Origin: Neostapfia colusana
Lineage: Eukaryota; Streptophyta; Magnoliopsida; Poales; Poaceae
Reading direction: 5' to 3'
Length of the DNA: 64,000 nt
Assembly (NCBI GenBank): GCA_030760725.1
Contig: JASWHV010000001.1
Span: 78,885,683 to 78,949,682, forward strand
The number at the start of each line of letters is the position of its first letter. The first letter of the stretch is position 1. A program made the position numbers and the translations under genes. Shown here one piece after another: positions 23,621 to 33,800 of the stretch. The notes beneath the pieces are model-generated. The model was not told the origin of the DNA and searched no databases. It saw nothing but the letters and a program-made list of their open reading frames with translations.

Positions 23621-26600
23621 TGTAACACCCCAAAATTTTGATTCAAAACCCTAAATCCTGTTAAGAGGGGGATTTAAAAATTTTTGGACGTGTTGCATGT
23701 TTTGCAAAAATTCAAATTCAAACTGGAATTCAAATTAAACTCAAATCAGAAAAGAAATAGAAAAAGAAAAAGAGAAAACAGAAAAAAACCAGCTAGTGGG
23801 CCGAAACCCACCAGCCGGCCCAGCCAGCGCCCGCGCCAGCCCGCAGCCGCGCGCGCTGCTGCCTCACACTGACAGGCGGGGCCCACCCGATCGTCGTCTA
23901 CCTCGCGCCAGCGCCGGACTCCCTCGCGCCCGAATCAAAACCGATCGGGATTTCGGTGTATCCCCGCTGAATTCTGTTCGTAGGCGACGCGGACATGATC
24001 TAAACCACCCCGCCGCCCTCCCCCGTCTATAAAAACCCCGGCCTCGTTCTGTTTTTCTCACGCGATCGGCCGATTTTCCTCCGGTGAGAACCGAGACTTC
24101 TCCGGCGAATTCTGGCCGATCTAAGCTCGGAAATTACGATCTAACTCGCTGGTCTTGATCCACCGCCTCCGGGGAACCTTGCAGGTGCAGAAAACTCGGT
24201 GACTTGCGGTGTAAACACAGCACCGACGAGCTTCGCCGTGGTTTCGCCTCGGACCTCGTCGCCGATCACTTTCCAGGACCTCCGAGCTCAAGAAAACCCC
24301 CGAGGTGAGATCCCTGACCTCCCCTCTACCGATCTATGCCATAAAATCACAGATCTAGGAAGACTTCCCGAAGATCCGAAAGTTTCCGGCGAGATCGCCG
24401 CTTCCCGCCGCCGTGCGCCGCCGGCAGCGCCGCCCGCGCTCGGTCAGAGCGACGTGGCCGCTTGTGCGCCGTTTATTTTAAATCGCACGGTAGGGTTTAA
24501 ACCCCCTCGTACCGGTTCGATGTAATAATCTCGGCCGTCGGTTTAAAATCGGACGGTCCACGTCAGCCCCGCGTTATAAAGACTGGAAATCTTACGTGCT
24601 ACCCCCTGGGGTTCTCGGGAAATAAGAGCTAGCCCCGGAAACTTCTGATCTAGCCCCTGGAACTCCAGAAAATCATGTAAATTCATTTAAAAATCAGTTT
24701 TAGCCCCTGGACTTAATAAAAATTAGGAAAAACACCTCTGATAAGTGTAGCTAGACCCCTGGAAATTCTGAAAATAATATTATAGACCCTGTAATGGGGT
24801 GAGTTTACCTTTTTAGCCCTGTTTAGTATTTAATTTAGGAAATTGAATATGTGGCTAGTGTTTAAAAATTAAAAAGTGGGACAAACATATTGTCATAATT
24901 AAATCAAAAACTTTCTCAGTATTTAGAAAACTTTGGAGTGAGATAAAAACATATTTTGGGCTGAATTGAATCTGTTTAATTTATTATTCACATTTAGGGA
25001 CACATTTTTAAGTAAAGAATAGTTCTAGAAAATAGGGAAAATAATTGTGAAATATTTTACATCAGAGGCAAAGGTCAAAATATGTTATTAAATTATTTAG
25101 ATCAGAACCTATTCTGTTTAGATGATGTGTCTTGTTATTTTCATAATAAAGTTCACAATTAGGCATAGAAAATAAATCTGAAAATATAGCAACTAGTAAA
25201 TGATAAATGAAGTTTCTAAAATCCAAAGAATTCAGTTTAGTGTTGGTAGAAATTCTGAGGACACATATGGAGAAGGAAAATACCTTTCATGCATACTTTG
25301 TAGCTAAAAGGTCTAGTAATTGAATATAAGGAATTTATTTAAATTGGAAACTCATATATATAGTATGCAAGTATAAATATGAACACAAAAGTAGGAATCA
25401 TATACACATGATTAAAAGTGCATGCAAGCCACAAATCAACACACATAGAGTAACCACAACACATATAATGGTGAATGAGTTTCATAAATATGAATGTGTG
25501 GCTTGTATGAAGTGGAAGTGTGAACTATGTCTTATGGATTGTTGTTTTTCTTTTGCCATGTGTGATGGTATGATGTAGAACCTGCTCAAGAGCAAGTTAT
25601 TCCTTTCCATGATTAGGACTACCCATTTCAACAGCAGCAGGAAGGAGGCAAGTGTCCTTGACCACTTTGATCCTATGCTAGGATGTGTAGATAGAATTAT
25701 TTGCATTGTCAAGTTAAATATGAAACCCATGCTAGGAAGTTTCCCTAGAATTGCATTACCTTGTTTCCTTGTAGCTTGGGTTGGGATTTATTTTATCATG
25801 TCATTTATTATTATGCATATGCTTAGCGATGCTTAGAATGGGATATTTGGGATATGAGATCATCAGTTTATATTACCATACTCTTGAATGAGATATTGTG
25901 AGTTATGTAGAGGTAGGGATCAAGGCAAGTTGGATGTTTTGGTTGTGTGTTGGGTGCACGAGACTCGGATTTGTGTTTAGTACTTGCCTGGATCCTAAGG
26001 ACCGGTTCATGGAGCATGTAACCTGGCTTTACCGTGCCAACCACATGCTGAGATGGGGCAGCTTGGCCAATTAATTAGGTGTATCCCCGGTGTAGTATGG
26101 GTGTGTTGGATGGTGCGGGGAATAGGTGTCAGCTGGATTACCATATGAACCGCAAGGCTCAAGAGGGAGCCACTGCAGCGGGGTTGGAGCCTCTTGTATG
26201 CTGTTAGGGGTGAAACCTCAGTGGGCCCACGCTCGTCGGGAATCCCTTTTTAAAGACTTCATAGTGATCTCCTGGCTACACACCTGGGAAGTGTGAATGT
26301 GGTTCGTAGCCACTGGCATAATGGAGGTTCTTTTAGTCCACCCGGCAACGGGGGATAAAATCACTACATGTGGGTACAGTGGTGCAAACTCTGCAGAGTC
26401 AAAACTGTCATGACAGCCGTGCTCACGGTCAAGAGCGGCTTGGACTTATTCATGATTAGTGGATTGATGGTTTTGGAAGTTGTGGATGTTTAGCGGGGAG
26501 CTTAACATTGGAAATGATGATATGGTTATTTGATTATGATGATGGGATGGGAGATTGGGACCATTTCACCTGTGTAGTAATGTAGGTGCTTAATAAGCTA

Positions 26601-26690
26601 AGGTAATAGGTATTAATGGCATAGTGCTTTAACCATGAGTTCAACCTTCCCTTGTTCTAGCCACGCATGATATAACTTTCCCACACTTGC

Positions 26691-26709
26691 TGAGTACCAT
26701 CGGTACTCA
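26691..26709 (+). promoter_or_regulatory. Conserved LTR hairpin, B 3' LTR
   Basis: Identical to the 5' LTR copy: TGAGTACC, ATC, GGTACTCA. Confidence 0.6.
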
Positions 26710-26948
26710 ACCTTGCATATTTGTTGGTTTATATTGTTGCTCAGGTCAAGATAATGAGGTGGTGTATAATGATCAAGACTTTGGACCCGAAGAAGGTTTC
26801 TAGGTTCATGGAGACCCTGGGCAACGCCTGTGATGGAGCCTACGAGAATAATTATTCCGCTGCTAGTTTATTTACTTGTGATGAACTTATTATTGTCCAT
26901 CGAGACATTTGCTATGTAAGACTTATTTATATTCAACACCTGGCTTGT

Positions 26949-26954
26949 AATAAA
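26949..26954 (+). terminator. Candidate poly(A) signal, B 3' LTR
   Basis: AATAAA about 100 bases before the LTR end. The 5' LTR has it at 17714-17719; A has the same sequence on the minus strand near its LTR starts (TTTATT at about 930 and 11450). Confidence 0.5.
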
Positions 26955-27050
26955 TGATGCTTCACTATTTGTCATCACATGTATGACAAAATGATCCTGG
27001 CATACATGTGATATTCACTTGGTTGTTCTTCGGAAAAACCGGGTGTGACA

Positions 27051-27325
27051 CGCGTCTACAGCTTGTGCGCGGTGCTGCGGGGTCATGAGATCGGTTTGAC
27101 AGAGGGAGACGGCGACGCTCTTGGGGAATTCCGAGCTCAACGGCGGCGACGCTCACCGGGAGAGAAACTGCTCGTGCGAGGGGAGGGTGGCGGGTTCATC
27201 TATTTTTATCAGGGCCGGGGGCGGGGCGTGGGGGGGGGGGGGGGGGGGGGGGAGGGTTGTTGCGATCGAGCAGGCCGGCGCGAGGGATTCGGGTTGGGTC
27301 GGGCGCGAGGAATCCGGGAGCGTCG
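27051..27325 (-). repeat. 5' LTR of element A, middle piece
   Basis: Resumes after B and matches 4965-5215 of the A 3' LTR. It is GC-rich with a long G-run (about 27229-27252) where the other LTR has only 10-12 G. It ends at the CACTA target site (TCG, 27323-27325). Confidence 0.93.
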
Positions 27326-27364
27326 CACTACAGATACAACCGTCATTTAGTACATGGATGTCGT

Positions 27365-27500
27365 ATATAAGTGTTATATACGACAGCCAACCCTAGGCTG
27401 TCGTATATAGCAGTTATATACGACAGCCAAACCGAGGCTGTCGTAAATAAGCCTTATTTACGACGGCCCATGGATGGGCCGTCGTAAATAAGGCTTATAT
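27365..27500. repeat. Left subterminal repeats of CACTA element H
   Basis: About nine copies of a 10-13 base unit (TATATACGACAGCC or its inverse GGCTGTCGTATATA, with CGTAAATAA variants) in both orientations, forming nested hairpins. In En/Spm such motifs are bound by the transposon's DNA-binding protein. Confidence 0.85.
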
Positions 27501-27529
27501 ACCCACGGGGGCTCGGGTCGGAGCGGGCA

Positions 27530-27972
27530 TTCACGCCCGCGCCGACCCCAGCCCGAGCAGCCCCAAGCGCCCCGGCCACAGCCCGCCGCCGCCAGCTGCC
27601 GCCCGCCCGCCGCCGCCAGCCGCCGCCACGGCCGCCGCCCGCAAGCCGCCGCCCGGCCGCCGCCACGGCCGCCGCCCGCAAGCCGCCGCCCGGCCGCTGC
27701 CCCGGCCGCCCCCCGGCCGCCCCAGTGGCCGCAGCGCCGGCCGCCCCCCGCCCGCCAGCCGCTGCCCCGGCCGCCACCCCGCCCGCCAGCCGCCAGCCGC
27801 CGCCCCGGCCGCCCCCGCCAGCCGGCGCCCCGGCCGCCACCCGCCCGACAGCCGCCGTCGCCGCCCCAGCCTCCACCCCGCGCTGTGCGCCGCCGCACCG
27901 TGCCGGTCTGCCTCCACGCCGTCAGCTGCCCACCTCGCCGTGTGCCGCTCACCGCGCCGCCTCCACCGTGAG
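27530..27972 (+). other. GC-rich exon-like segment of CACTA element H
   Basis: Very high GC, built from reiterated GCCGCCGCC and CCCGGCCGCC units; all frames give only low-complexity Ala/Pro/Arg sequence. It ends in a consensus plant 5' splice site (GAG/GTAAGT, GT at 27973). It is probably a 5' untranslated or weakly coding first exon, or a captured host CpG-rich first exon. I cannot assign a protein. Confidence 0.45.
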
Positions 27973-29127
27973 GTAAGTCGCCCGCCTCCCTCCCCATCTA
28001 GAAAGTTTGGTTTTTTAATTACCAATTGTTTATATTATGCTTGTTTGTTTTTTATTGTTTAGTGGATAATTTCTTAGATTTAGATGAATTGATATGCTTA
28101 GATTTAATTATTGCCCAGGTTTATTTGAATTGCTAGCTAGGTGTTTTTTTAATTGCTTAGAATTGATAAGCTTGTTAACTACGGTAATTATTTTTGTTTA
28201 GATGAGTTGTTAATTGCTTAGATGATTAATGCATATGAGTTAATAGTTTAATTGATTATTGTTTCGATTGTTTGAGTGTTTAAAAGTACTATATGTACAT
28301 AAATGGGCTTAGGGCCCGATACGACCCATTTAGTGGTAACGTATACGTCTACAAAAGCACGATGTGAACAACCTAGGCCGCCTCGCCCTACACCCCCTCC
28401 CCCCCCCCCCCCCCGGCGTTCGGCCTCCGATCCCCCATCCCCCTCCCCCCCCCCCCCCCCCCCCCCCCCCCGCGGCTTAGCCAGCGCTCGGCCTCCGACA
28501 CTCTGTCGCGGAACTGCCAATCCTTCGGCGCTCGGCCTCCTCCGCCGCCTCCCCTGTGTGCAAGCGCCACCGCCGTATTCACCTGCCTTACGCAGGGATC
28601 TAAGGTGATGGGACACCTTACGATCCCCAGGCGCCTTACCGCTTAAGCGATGCCTTAACAACTATGGTTCTTTCCTTCTCTCTATTATCCTTTCCTCTCT
28701 CTCTTTGAAATCACTCAAAAATGAAAGATTGATGTAAACCTTTACAATATGCGTCACCCGTTTCGAACCAGCCCGTCTCACACGTGTTACGCATGTGAGG
28801 CGTGTAGGTTCGGAATTGTCCCTTTTTGGACAGCCTAGGAGTGACCGAGAGGGCGTGCTTATAATGAGACGCGGGGTATAGATTTGGACGTAGTTTCGAC
28901 AGCGTAACCCTAATGTTCTCCGCTGCTCCATTTTTGGACGTGCAGTTGGAGAACAGCGGGGTTATGCTGCCGAAATTTCGTCTGAATCTAGACCTCGTGT
29001 CTTGTTATATGCATGTTCGTCTCGGTCACTCTTGGGTGGGTTTAGGACCTATGCTTTCCAATAGATATAGGTCCGTGATATAAATAAATAATAAACTAAC
29101 TATAAATTCTTTGACTTAAAACTGCAG
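27973..29127 (+). other. Predicted intron of CACTA element H
   Basis: GTAAGT at 27973 and ACTGCAG at 29121-29127, eight bases before the ATG at 29136. T-rich at its start. It contains a C-rich low-complexity insert (about 28300-28660) and a foldback (28841-29030). No coding sequence seen. Confidence 0.5.
28841..29030. repeat. Imperfect inverted repeat (foldback) in the CACTA intron
   Basis: GTGACCGAGAGGGCGTG at 28841 is mirrored by CTCGGTCAC ending at 29029. The arms pair imperfectly over about 85-90 bases (ATAATGAGACGCGGGGTATAG against CTAGACCTCGTGTCTTGTTAT), with a short T-rich loop near 28931. It may be a MITE or a remnant regulatory hairpin. Confidence 0.6.
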
Positions 29128-29135
29128 AGTTAAAC

Positions 29136-29576
29136 ATGAGTGAAGACCGTAGTTGGATGTATACTGGTTGGAACAAGGCAACTGGTCACTCAGATGAGTG
29201 GTATGCCGGGACAGACGACTTTATTGATCGAGTGTTCTCGTTGTCTACGACCGATAAAGTTCGTTGTCCATGTGCGAAATGCCGGAATACTAAGTTTTTG
29301 GACAAAACAACATTGTCATTACACTTGTGCAGAAACGGTTACATGCCATATTATGAGGTCTGGAGTTTCCACGGCGAGTCTGCTCCTCGAGACGTTCATG
29401 TAGTGGAAGATGATGATGATTGTCCGGGTGTCGACAGGATCGATGAGATGTTACAAGATATACAAACGGAGGATCCGCCCACAAATGAGGCAGACGCATT
29501 CTTTAATCTCTTGAAAGCTTCTGAAGAGGTGTTGCATGATCATACTGAAATGACTCTTCTTACTTTAATGACCTGA
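29136..29576 (+). pseudogene. CACTA transposase-associated N-terminal domain (TNP2-type)
   Basis: 146 codons starting MSEDRSWMYTGWNK. It carries the signature of the plant transposase-associated domain (Transpos_assoc, PF13963 as I recall it): RSWMY, then DEWYAGTDDFIDRVF, the Cys pair in VRCPCAKCRNTKF, LHLCRNGYMPYYEVWSFHGE. This domain starts the long transposase of En/Spm-like elements. An acidic stretch (VVEDDDDCPG) and FNLLKASEEVLHDHTEMTLLTLM follow, as usual in the family. TGA at 29574-29576 then stands in the same frame as the conserved FMEIKSKYFFSNNRYND, where CGA (Arg) is likely ancestral, so a nonsense change ends it. The catalytic transposase core is absent downstream. Confidence 0.88.
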
Positions 29577-29962
29577 TTTATGGAAATCAAATCTAAGTAT
29601 TTCTTCTCTAATAATCGCTACAATGACATGATGAAACTTATCAGCGATGCTCGACAGCAAGGGCAGCAAATCCAGATACTGTTGTGACAGCCACCTCCGT
29701 TCGTGCTGGAGCCGTCGCCACCACAGGAGCAGTTTCCTGGAGTACAGGTATAAAAACAAAGTTACATTAAGTGGAAGCCCCAACTGCTAAGAATCCTAAT
29801 GAACCTAGAAAAACAATTGTAAACTTGTACATATGTCACTTTGTTTCGCAGAGATCAGGGACGGAGGCTCAGACTCCATCGCCACAGCTAAGGGCGCCAG
29901 GTTAGCCGCGGCAGGATGACTTCTTCGCTCCTGGAGGTAGTGGAGGGGCTAGTAATCAATAG
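29577..29962 (+). pseudogene. Remnant coding exons of CACTA element H after deletion
   Basis: Continues in frame after the TGA: FMEIKSKYFFSNNRYND then MMKLISDA, the usual TNP2 continuation, then abruptly ARQQGQQIQILL and a Pro/Gln-rich tail. A 104-base intron is likely (GT at 29748, CAG ending 29851); joined, it reads FPGVQ/RSGTEAQTPSPQL. The tail ends DDFFAPGGSGGASNQ at 29962, with stops at about 29684 and 29904. It looks like the start of the transposase fused by internal deletion to the C-terminal end of another CACTA coding region. Confidence 0.6.
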
Positions 29963-30142
29963 ATTTGTGATTTTGTTTTTATTTGTGTGGATGTCAGACT
30001 TCGTGATTGTCAATGTGTACTATTGCACTTTGTTGTGAATTTATATATCAAACTGTTTTGTTGTTGTCTATTGATTTGGATGTGTAGCTGGCCATCGAGC
30101 CAGGTTAGCCATTTTCTATTTGTTTTAAAAAAATGTTAAAGC

Positions 30143-30550
30143 TTATATACGACGGCCTGTATAGTTTATATACAACGGCCGCTATACAGGGCCGTCGTAA
30201 ATAAGCCTAAATTATATACGACGGCTGGGCCAGGCTGTCGTATATAAGCTCTTATATATGACAGCCAGGGTCCAGCGGCTGTCGTATATAAGCCCTTATA
30301 TACGACAGCCAGGGCCCAGCTGTCGTATATAAAGGCCCTTGCCCACTGGGCCAAGTCTACGAAACGGGCCGTTGTATATAAGTGGCCGTCATATATATAC
30401 TGTTATATACGACGGTGCCGTCGTATATAACTATATATACGACAAAATATATACGACGGCCACAAACCATCGTATATAAACAACTGCCGTCGTATATAAA
30501 CTATATACGACGGCTGCTGCTTTATATACGACGGTTTTAGCCATCGTATG
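30143..30550. repeat. Right subterminal repeats of CACTA element H
   Basis: About twenty copies of TATATACGACGGC / GCCGTCGTATATA and close variants in both orientations, denser than at the left end. Several are adjacent inverted pairs. They mark the right transposase-binding region. Confidence 0.85.
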
Positions 30551-30570
30551 CTGACGGGAATCCTGTAGTG

Positions 30571-30874
30571 TTGGGTGTGATCGGCGCGAAGGAAGAGCTC
30601 GGGGCCGTTGGGGGCGCGCGGGGAAGGAGATGACACGCGGGCCCCGCGTGTCAGTGAGAGGGAGAGAGGGGGCGCGGGGTCGGGCTGGCGCGGGGGATAG
30701 GGCCGGCTGGCGGGTTTCGGCCCACTGGCCGGTTGGGGTTTTTCTTTTTCTTTTTCCTTTTCTTTTCTGTTTTGATTTGAATTTGAATTCCAGTTTGAAT
30801 TTGAATTTCTGCACCACATGCAATACGTCCAAAATTTTTTAAATTCCCCTCTTTAGCAGGTTTTGGGTCTTACA
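30571..30874 (-). repeat. 5' LTR of element A, last piece
   Basis: Matches 5214-5516 of the A 3' LTR, ending GGGTCTTACA. On the minus strand it is the U3 start (TGTAAGACCC). TGGAA at 30875 is the target duplication. Confidence 0.93.
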
Positions 30875-33800
30875 TGGAACACATTCTTCCGGGGTCTAAA
30901 CCCCAAAATGAAGGTCCACCTTGCCCAAAGCAACCACGGCACGTTCAATGATCTCGTTAATGTCGCGATCATACAAGAAGATTCTCAGGGTGAGCTCGTT
31001 ACTGACAAGAGGAAACGTAGCATGGATTCGAGCAGCAGTGGTGGGCTCAACAAAAGTACCGTGTGGTGTACCGCTCACAATACGGTCAAAGATGGCAGCC
31101 ACCGGCTCGACCGCCGCAGTTCTGCGGTCGTAATTAAATGCACCCGGTTTCCGACTGCCGTATCCACCACAGCAACAGCAGCAGCAAAGGATGGTCCCGT
31201 GTTCGTCTCCATTTCACCGCTTGCACCGGGATTCTGTCCCCAGTTCGGCGGGAACCCGACACAATACACGTGCTTCACGTGTGGCCATGTTGGGCAGTTT
31301 GCAGAGGACTGCCCCGAGCAGCGACAGGGAAGGGGTACAGCACCGTATCAGGATGCAAATCATCCCCGCAACCAGCCCAAGAATCCAGCACCCAAACCCG
31401 GCAACGTCCACCACCTAGCTATCGAAGACGTGCCGGAAGGTGAACCCATTCTCGCGGCTATGTTTTCTATATTAGATCATCCCGTAGTCATACTTTTTGA
31501 CTCCGGTGCCACCCATAATTTCATAAGTCAATCTTAGGTTATTAAATATCAATTGCCTATCATTCCCACAAAAAGTTCATATTTGATTTGCTCTCTGGGT
31601 GGGAAGAGAACCACTGATAGGATGGTCTATACAGCACCATTACAATTGGGTGGGAATCAATACCCGGCGTATCTAATTATATTAGACAGTCAAAAACTCG
31701 ATGTCATTTTAGGAATGTCGTGGCTACATCGCCATGGTGCTGTTCTTGACATCGTTCCACGAGTGGTTCGTTTAAACTCCCCACTTCATGAACCACATAC
31801 TCTCATTCTTGACCATTTGGTCCAAGGTATTTCAGCCACCTATAACACGGAATCCACAAAGCTTGAAGATATTGGTGTGGTCTGTGAATATCCGGACGTG
31901 TTTCTGAATGATCTCCCGGGCATGCCACCCGAATGGGATATCAAGTTCAAGATTGAACTTGCCCCCGGGACAACACCGATATCACGGAGAGCATACAAAA
32001 TGGCTCCGAATGAGCTAGCTGAATTGAAGGAGCAGCTTAATGATTTGATGAGTAAGGGTTTCATTCGACCGAGTTCCTCGCCGTGGGGATGCTCGGCGCT
32101 GTTCGTGAAAAATAAGGATGAAACTTTGAGATTGTGTGTGGATTACCGACCTCTCAATGCCGTCACCATCAAAAACAAATATCCATTGCCCCGCATCGAT
32201 ATCTTATTCAATCAACTCGTGGGTGCAAGTGTATTTTCAAAGGTGGATCTTCGCTCCGAATATCACCAAATCAAGATACGAGCGGAGGATATTCCGAACA
32301 CGGACTTCTCGACGAGACATGGATTGTATGAATATCTCGTATATCTTTTGGTCTCACCAACGTCCCGACACATTTCATGTATCTCTTGAACTCAGTGTTC
32401 ATGCCGGAGTTGGACAGGTTTGTGGTTGTTTTCATTGATGACATCTTGGTTTATTCCATGTCTGAAGAAGAACACGCAAAACACTTGCATATCATGCTTA
32501 AACGATGGCGAGACCATCAGCTCTATGCCAAGTTCAGCCAATGCGAATTTTGGATCAGCCAAGTGCCATTTCATGGTCATATTATATCTGCGGATTGCAT
32601 TGCGGTTGATCCAAAAAAAATTGAACAAGTGCTGAAATGGAAGTCCCCCACCTCTGTCCATGAAGTCAGAAGTTTCCTCAGTTTAGTGGGATATTATCGG
32701 AGATTCATCCCGAGCTTCTCCAAGCTTGCTAAACCGATGACTGAATTGTTGAAGAAGGGGGTTAAATATGTTTGTAGCTCAGCCTTTGAAGGAGCTTTCC
32801 AAGCCTTGGCGAAGCATCTTACAACAGCCCCGGTCTTAGCTCAACTGGATACGACCAAGCCCTTTGACGAATATTGTGATGCGTCCAGCATCGGGCTAGG
32901 CTGTCTATTGATGCAGGAAGGAAGAGTGGTCGCCTATGGCTCACATCAACTTTGTAACCACGAGCAGCACTATACGACTCATGACCTTGAGCTTGCTGCT
33001 GCGGTATTGGCGTTGAAAATATGGAGGCACTATCTACTTGGAAACTTAGTGCATCTTTACACCGACCACAAGAGCTTAAAATATATATTCACTCAAAAGG
33101 AGTTGAATATGCGGCAACGGAGATGGTTAGAACTGATCAAAGATTATGAGATTGAGATCCACTACCATCCCGGCAAGGCAAACATGATTTTTGATGCCTT
33201 AATCCGCAAATCTCACGTCAACAATCTGTCCATCACTCTTCTTGAAGAGGAGGAGCCGAGTTTATAATTGGTTCCATATGGAGCATTAATCTTGCTCTAG
33301 TTCCTACCATACGAGATGAGATTATGGAAGCTCAAAAGAAAGACGTGGGAATGTCGCACATTCGGAGGAGAATGAAGAATGGCAGAATGAAATGTTTCGG
33401 AAGGGATGAACACTGTACTCTATGGTTTAAAGACTGTATAGCGGTATCCCATGACATAGAACTTCAGAAGGAAATCTTGGACGAAGCTCATTTGTCCAAG
33501 TATTCCATTCAACTGGGCAGCAACAAGATGTACCAGGATCTAAAAACCAGATTTTGGTGGACACGGATGAAAAGAAAAATCACAAAGTACGTATTCGAAT
33601 GTGATAAGTGTCGGCGGATGACGGTCGACCACATGCGCAAAGCCGGACAGCTGCAACCATTGAATGTTCCGGCGTGGAAGTGGGAGGATATCAGCATGGA
33701 TTTCATAGTTTGACTACCTCTCACGTCCCACAAGCATGACTCAATTTGGGTGATAGTCGATTGACTAACCAAATCGGCTCATTTTATCCCCATACATACA

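Larger units (their letters stand above)
14387..27050 (+). mobile_element. Complete Ty3/gypsy chromovirus-like element B
   Basis: 12,664 bp, TGTAACACC...GGTGTGACA, inserted in the A 5' LTR. Target duplication is CGTGT (14382-14386) and CGCGT (27051-27055), one base apart; the uninterrupted site is at 4959-4965 in the other A LTR. It has two LTRs of 3.43 kb, PBS, ORF0, gag-PR, pol and PPT, in the same layout as A but on the opposite strand. In the first 410 or so bases the LTRs differ by eight substitutions and one 1-bp indel by my count, which makes it the youngest gypsy insertion whose two LTRs I can compare. The coding region has only two 1-nt deletions plus the ORF0 TAG. Confidence 0.96.
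23621..27050 (+). repeat. 3' LTR of element B
   Basis: 3,430 bp, TGTAACACCCC to GGTGTGACA, nearly identical to the 5' LTR. TATA box at 24028-24035, hairpin at 26691-26709, TTCCGCTG at 26855 and AATAAA at 26949-26954 (probable poly(A) signal for the element transcript). Confidence 0.95.
27326..30570 (+). mobile_element. CACTA (En/Spm-type) element H, deletion derivative
   Basis: 3,245 bp. The left end is CACTACAGATAC, and the right end TCCTGTAGTG is the inverted form of CACTACAGGA. A 3-bp target duplication TTG (mutated to TCG on the left) flanks it; the empty site GAGCGTTGGGTG is at about 5211-5222. Both ends carry many subterminal repeats of the TATATACGACGGC type. Internal content is a GC-rich exon-like segment, a predicted intron, the N-terminal transposase-associated domain, and a short C-terminal coding piece. 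The DDE transposase core is missing, so it depends on another element for movement. Confidence 0.93.
836..30874 (-). mobile_element. Ty3/gypsy chromovirus-like element A, minus strand, carrying B, H and I
   Basis: The boundaries are exact: TGTCACACC at 836 on the left and ...CTTACA at 30874 on the right, the inverted TG...CA ends of a minus-strand LTR element. The 5-bp target duplication TGGAA is present at 831-835 and 30875-30879. Order on the minus strand from the right: 5' LTR (three pieces), PBS, ORF0, gag-PR, RT-RNaseH-INT-chromodomain, PPT, 3' LTR. B and H interrupt the 5' LTR, and copia remnant I interrupts the 3' LTR. After these are removed A is about 13 kb. Gene order, long LTRs and the C-terminal domain fit the Tekay/Del chromovirus clade; that clade call is from memory, not a search. 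Confidence 0.93.

Noticed and set aside
27454..28025. Long Ala/Gly/Pro-rich ORFs on both strands
   Set aside because: Product of the GCC-repeat composition; several frames are open because stops are rare in such DNA.
28720..28960. tRNA-like sequence (GTTTCGAACC) in the CACTA intron
   Set aside because: A TTCGAA T-loop-like word occurs near 28760 but no acceptor or anticodon stem can be drawn.
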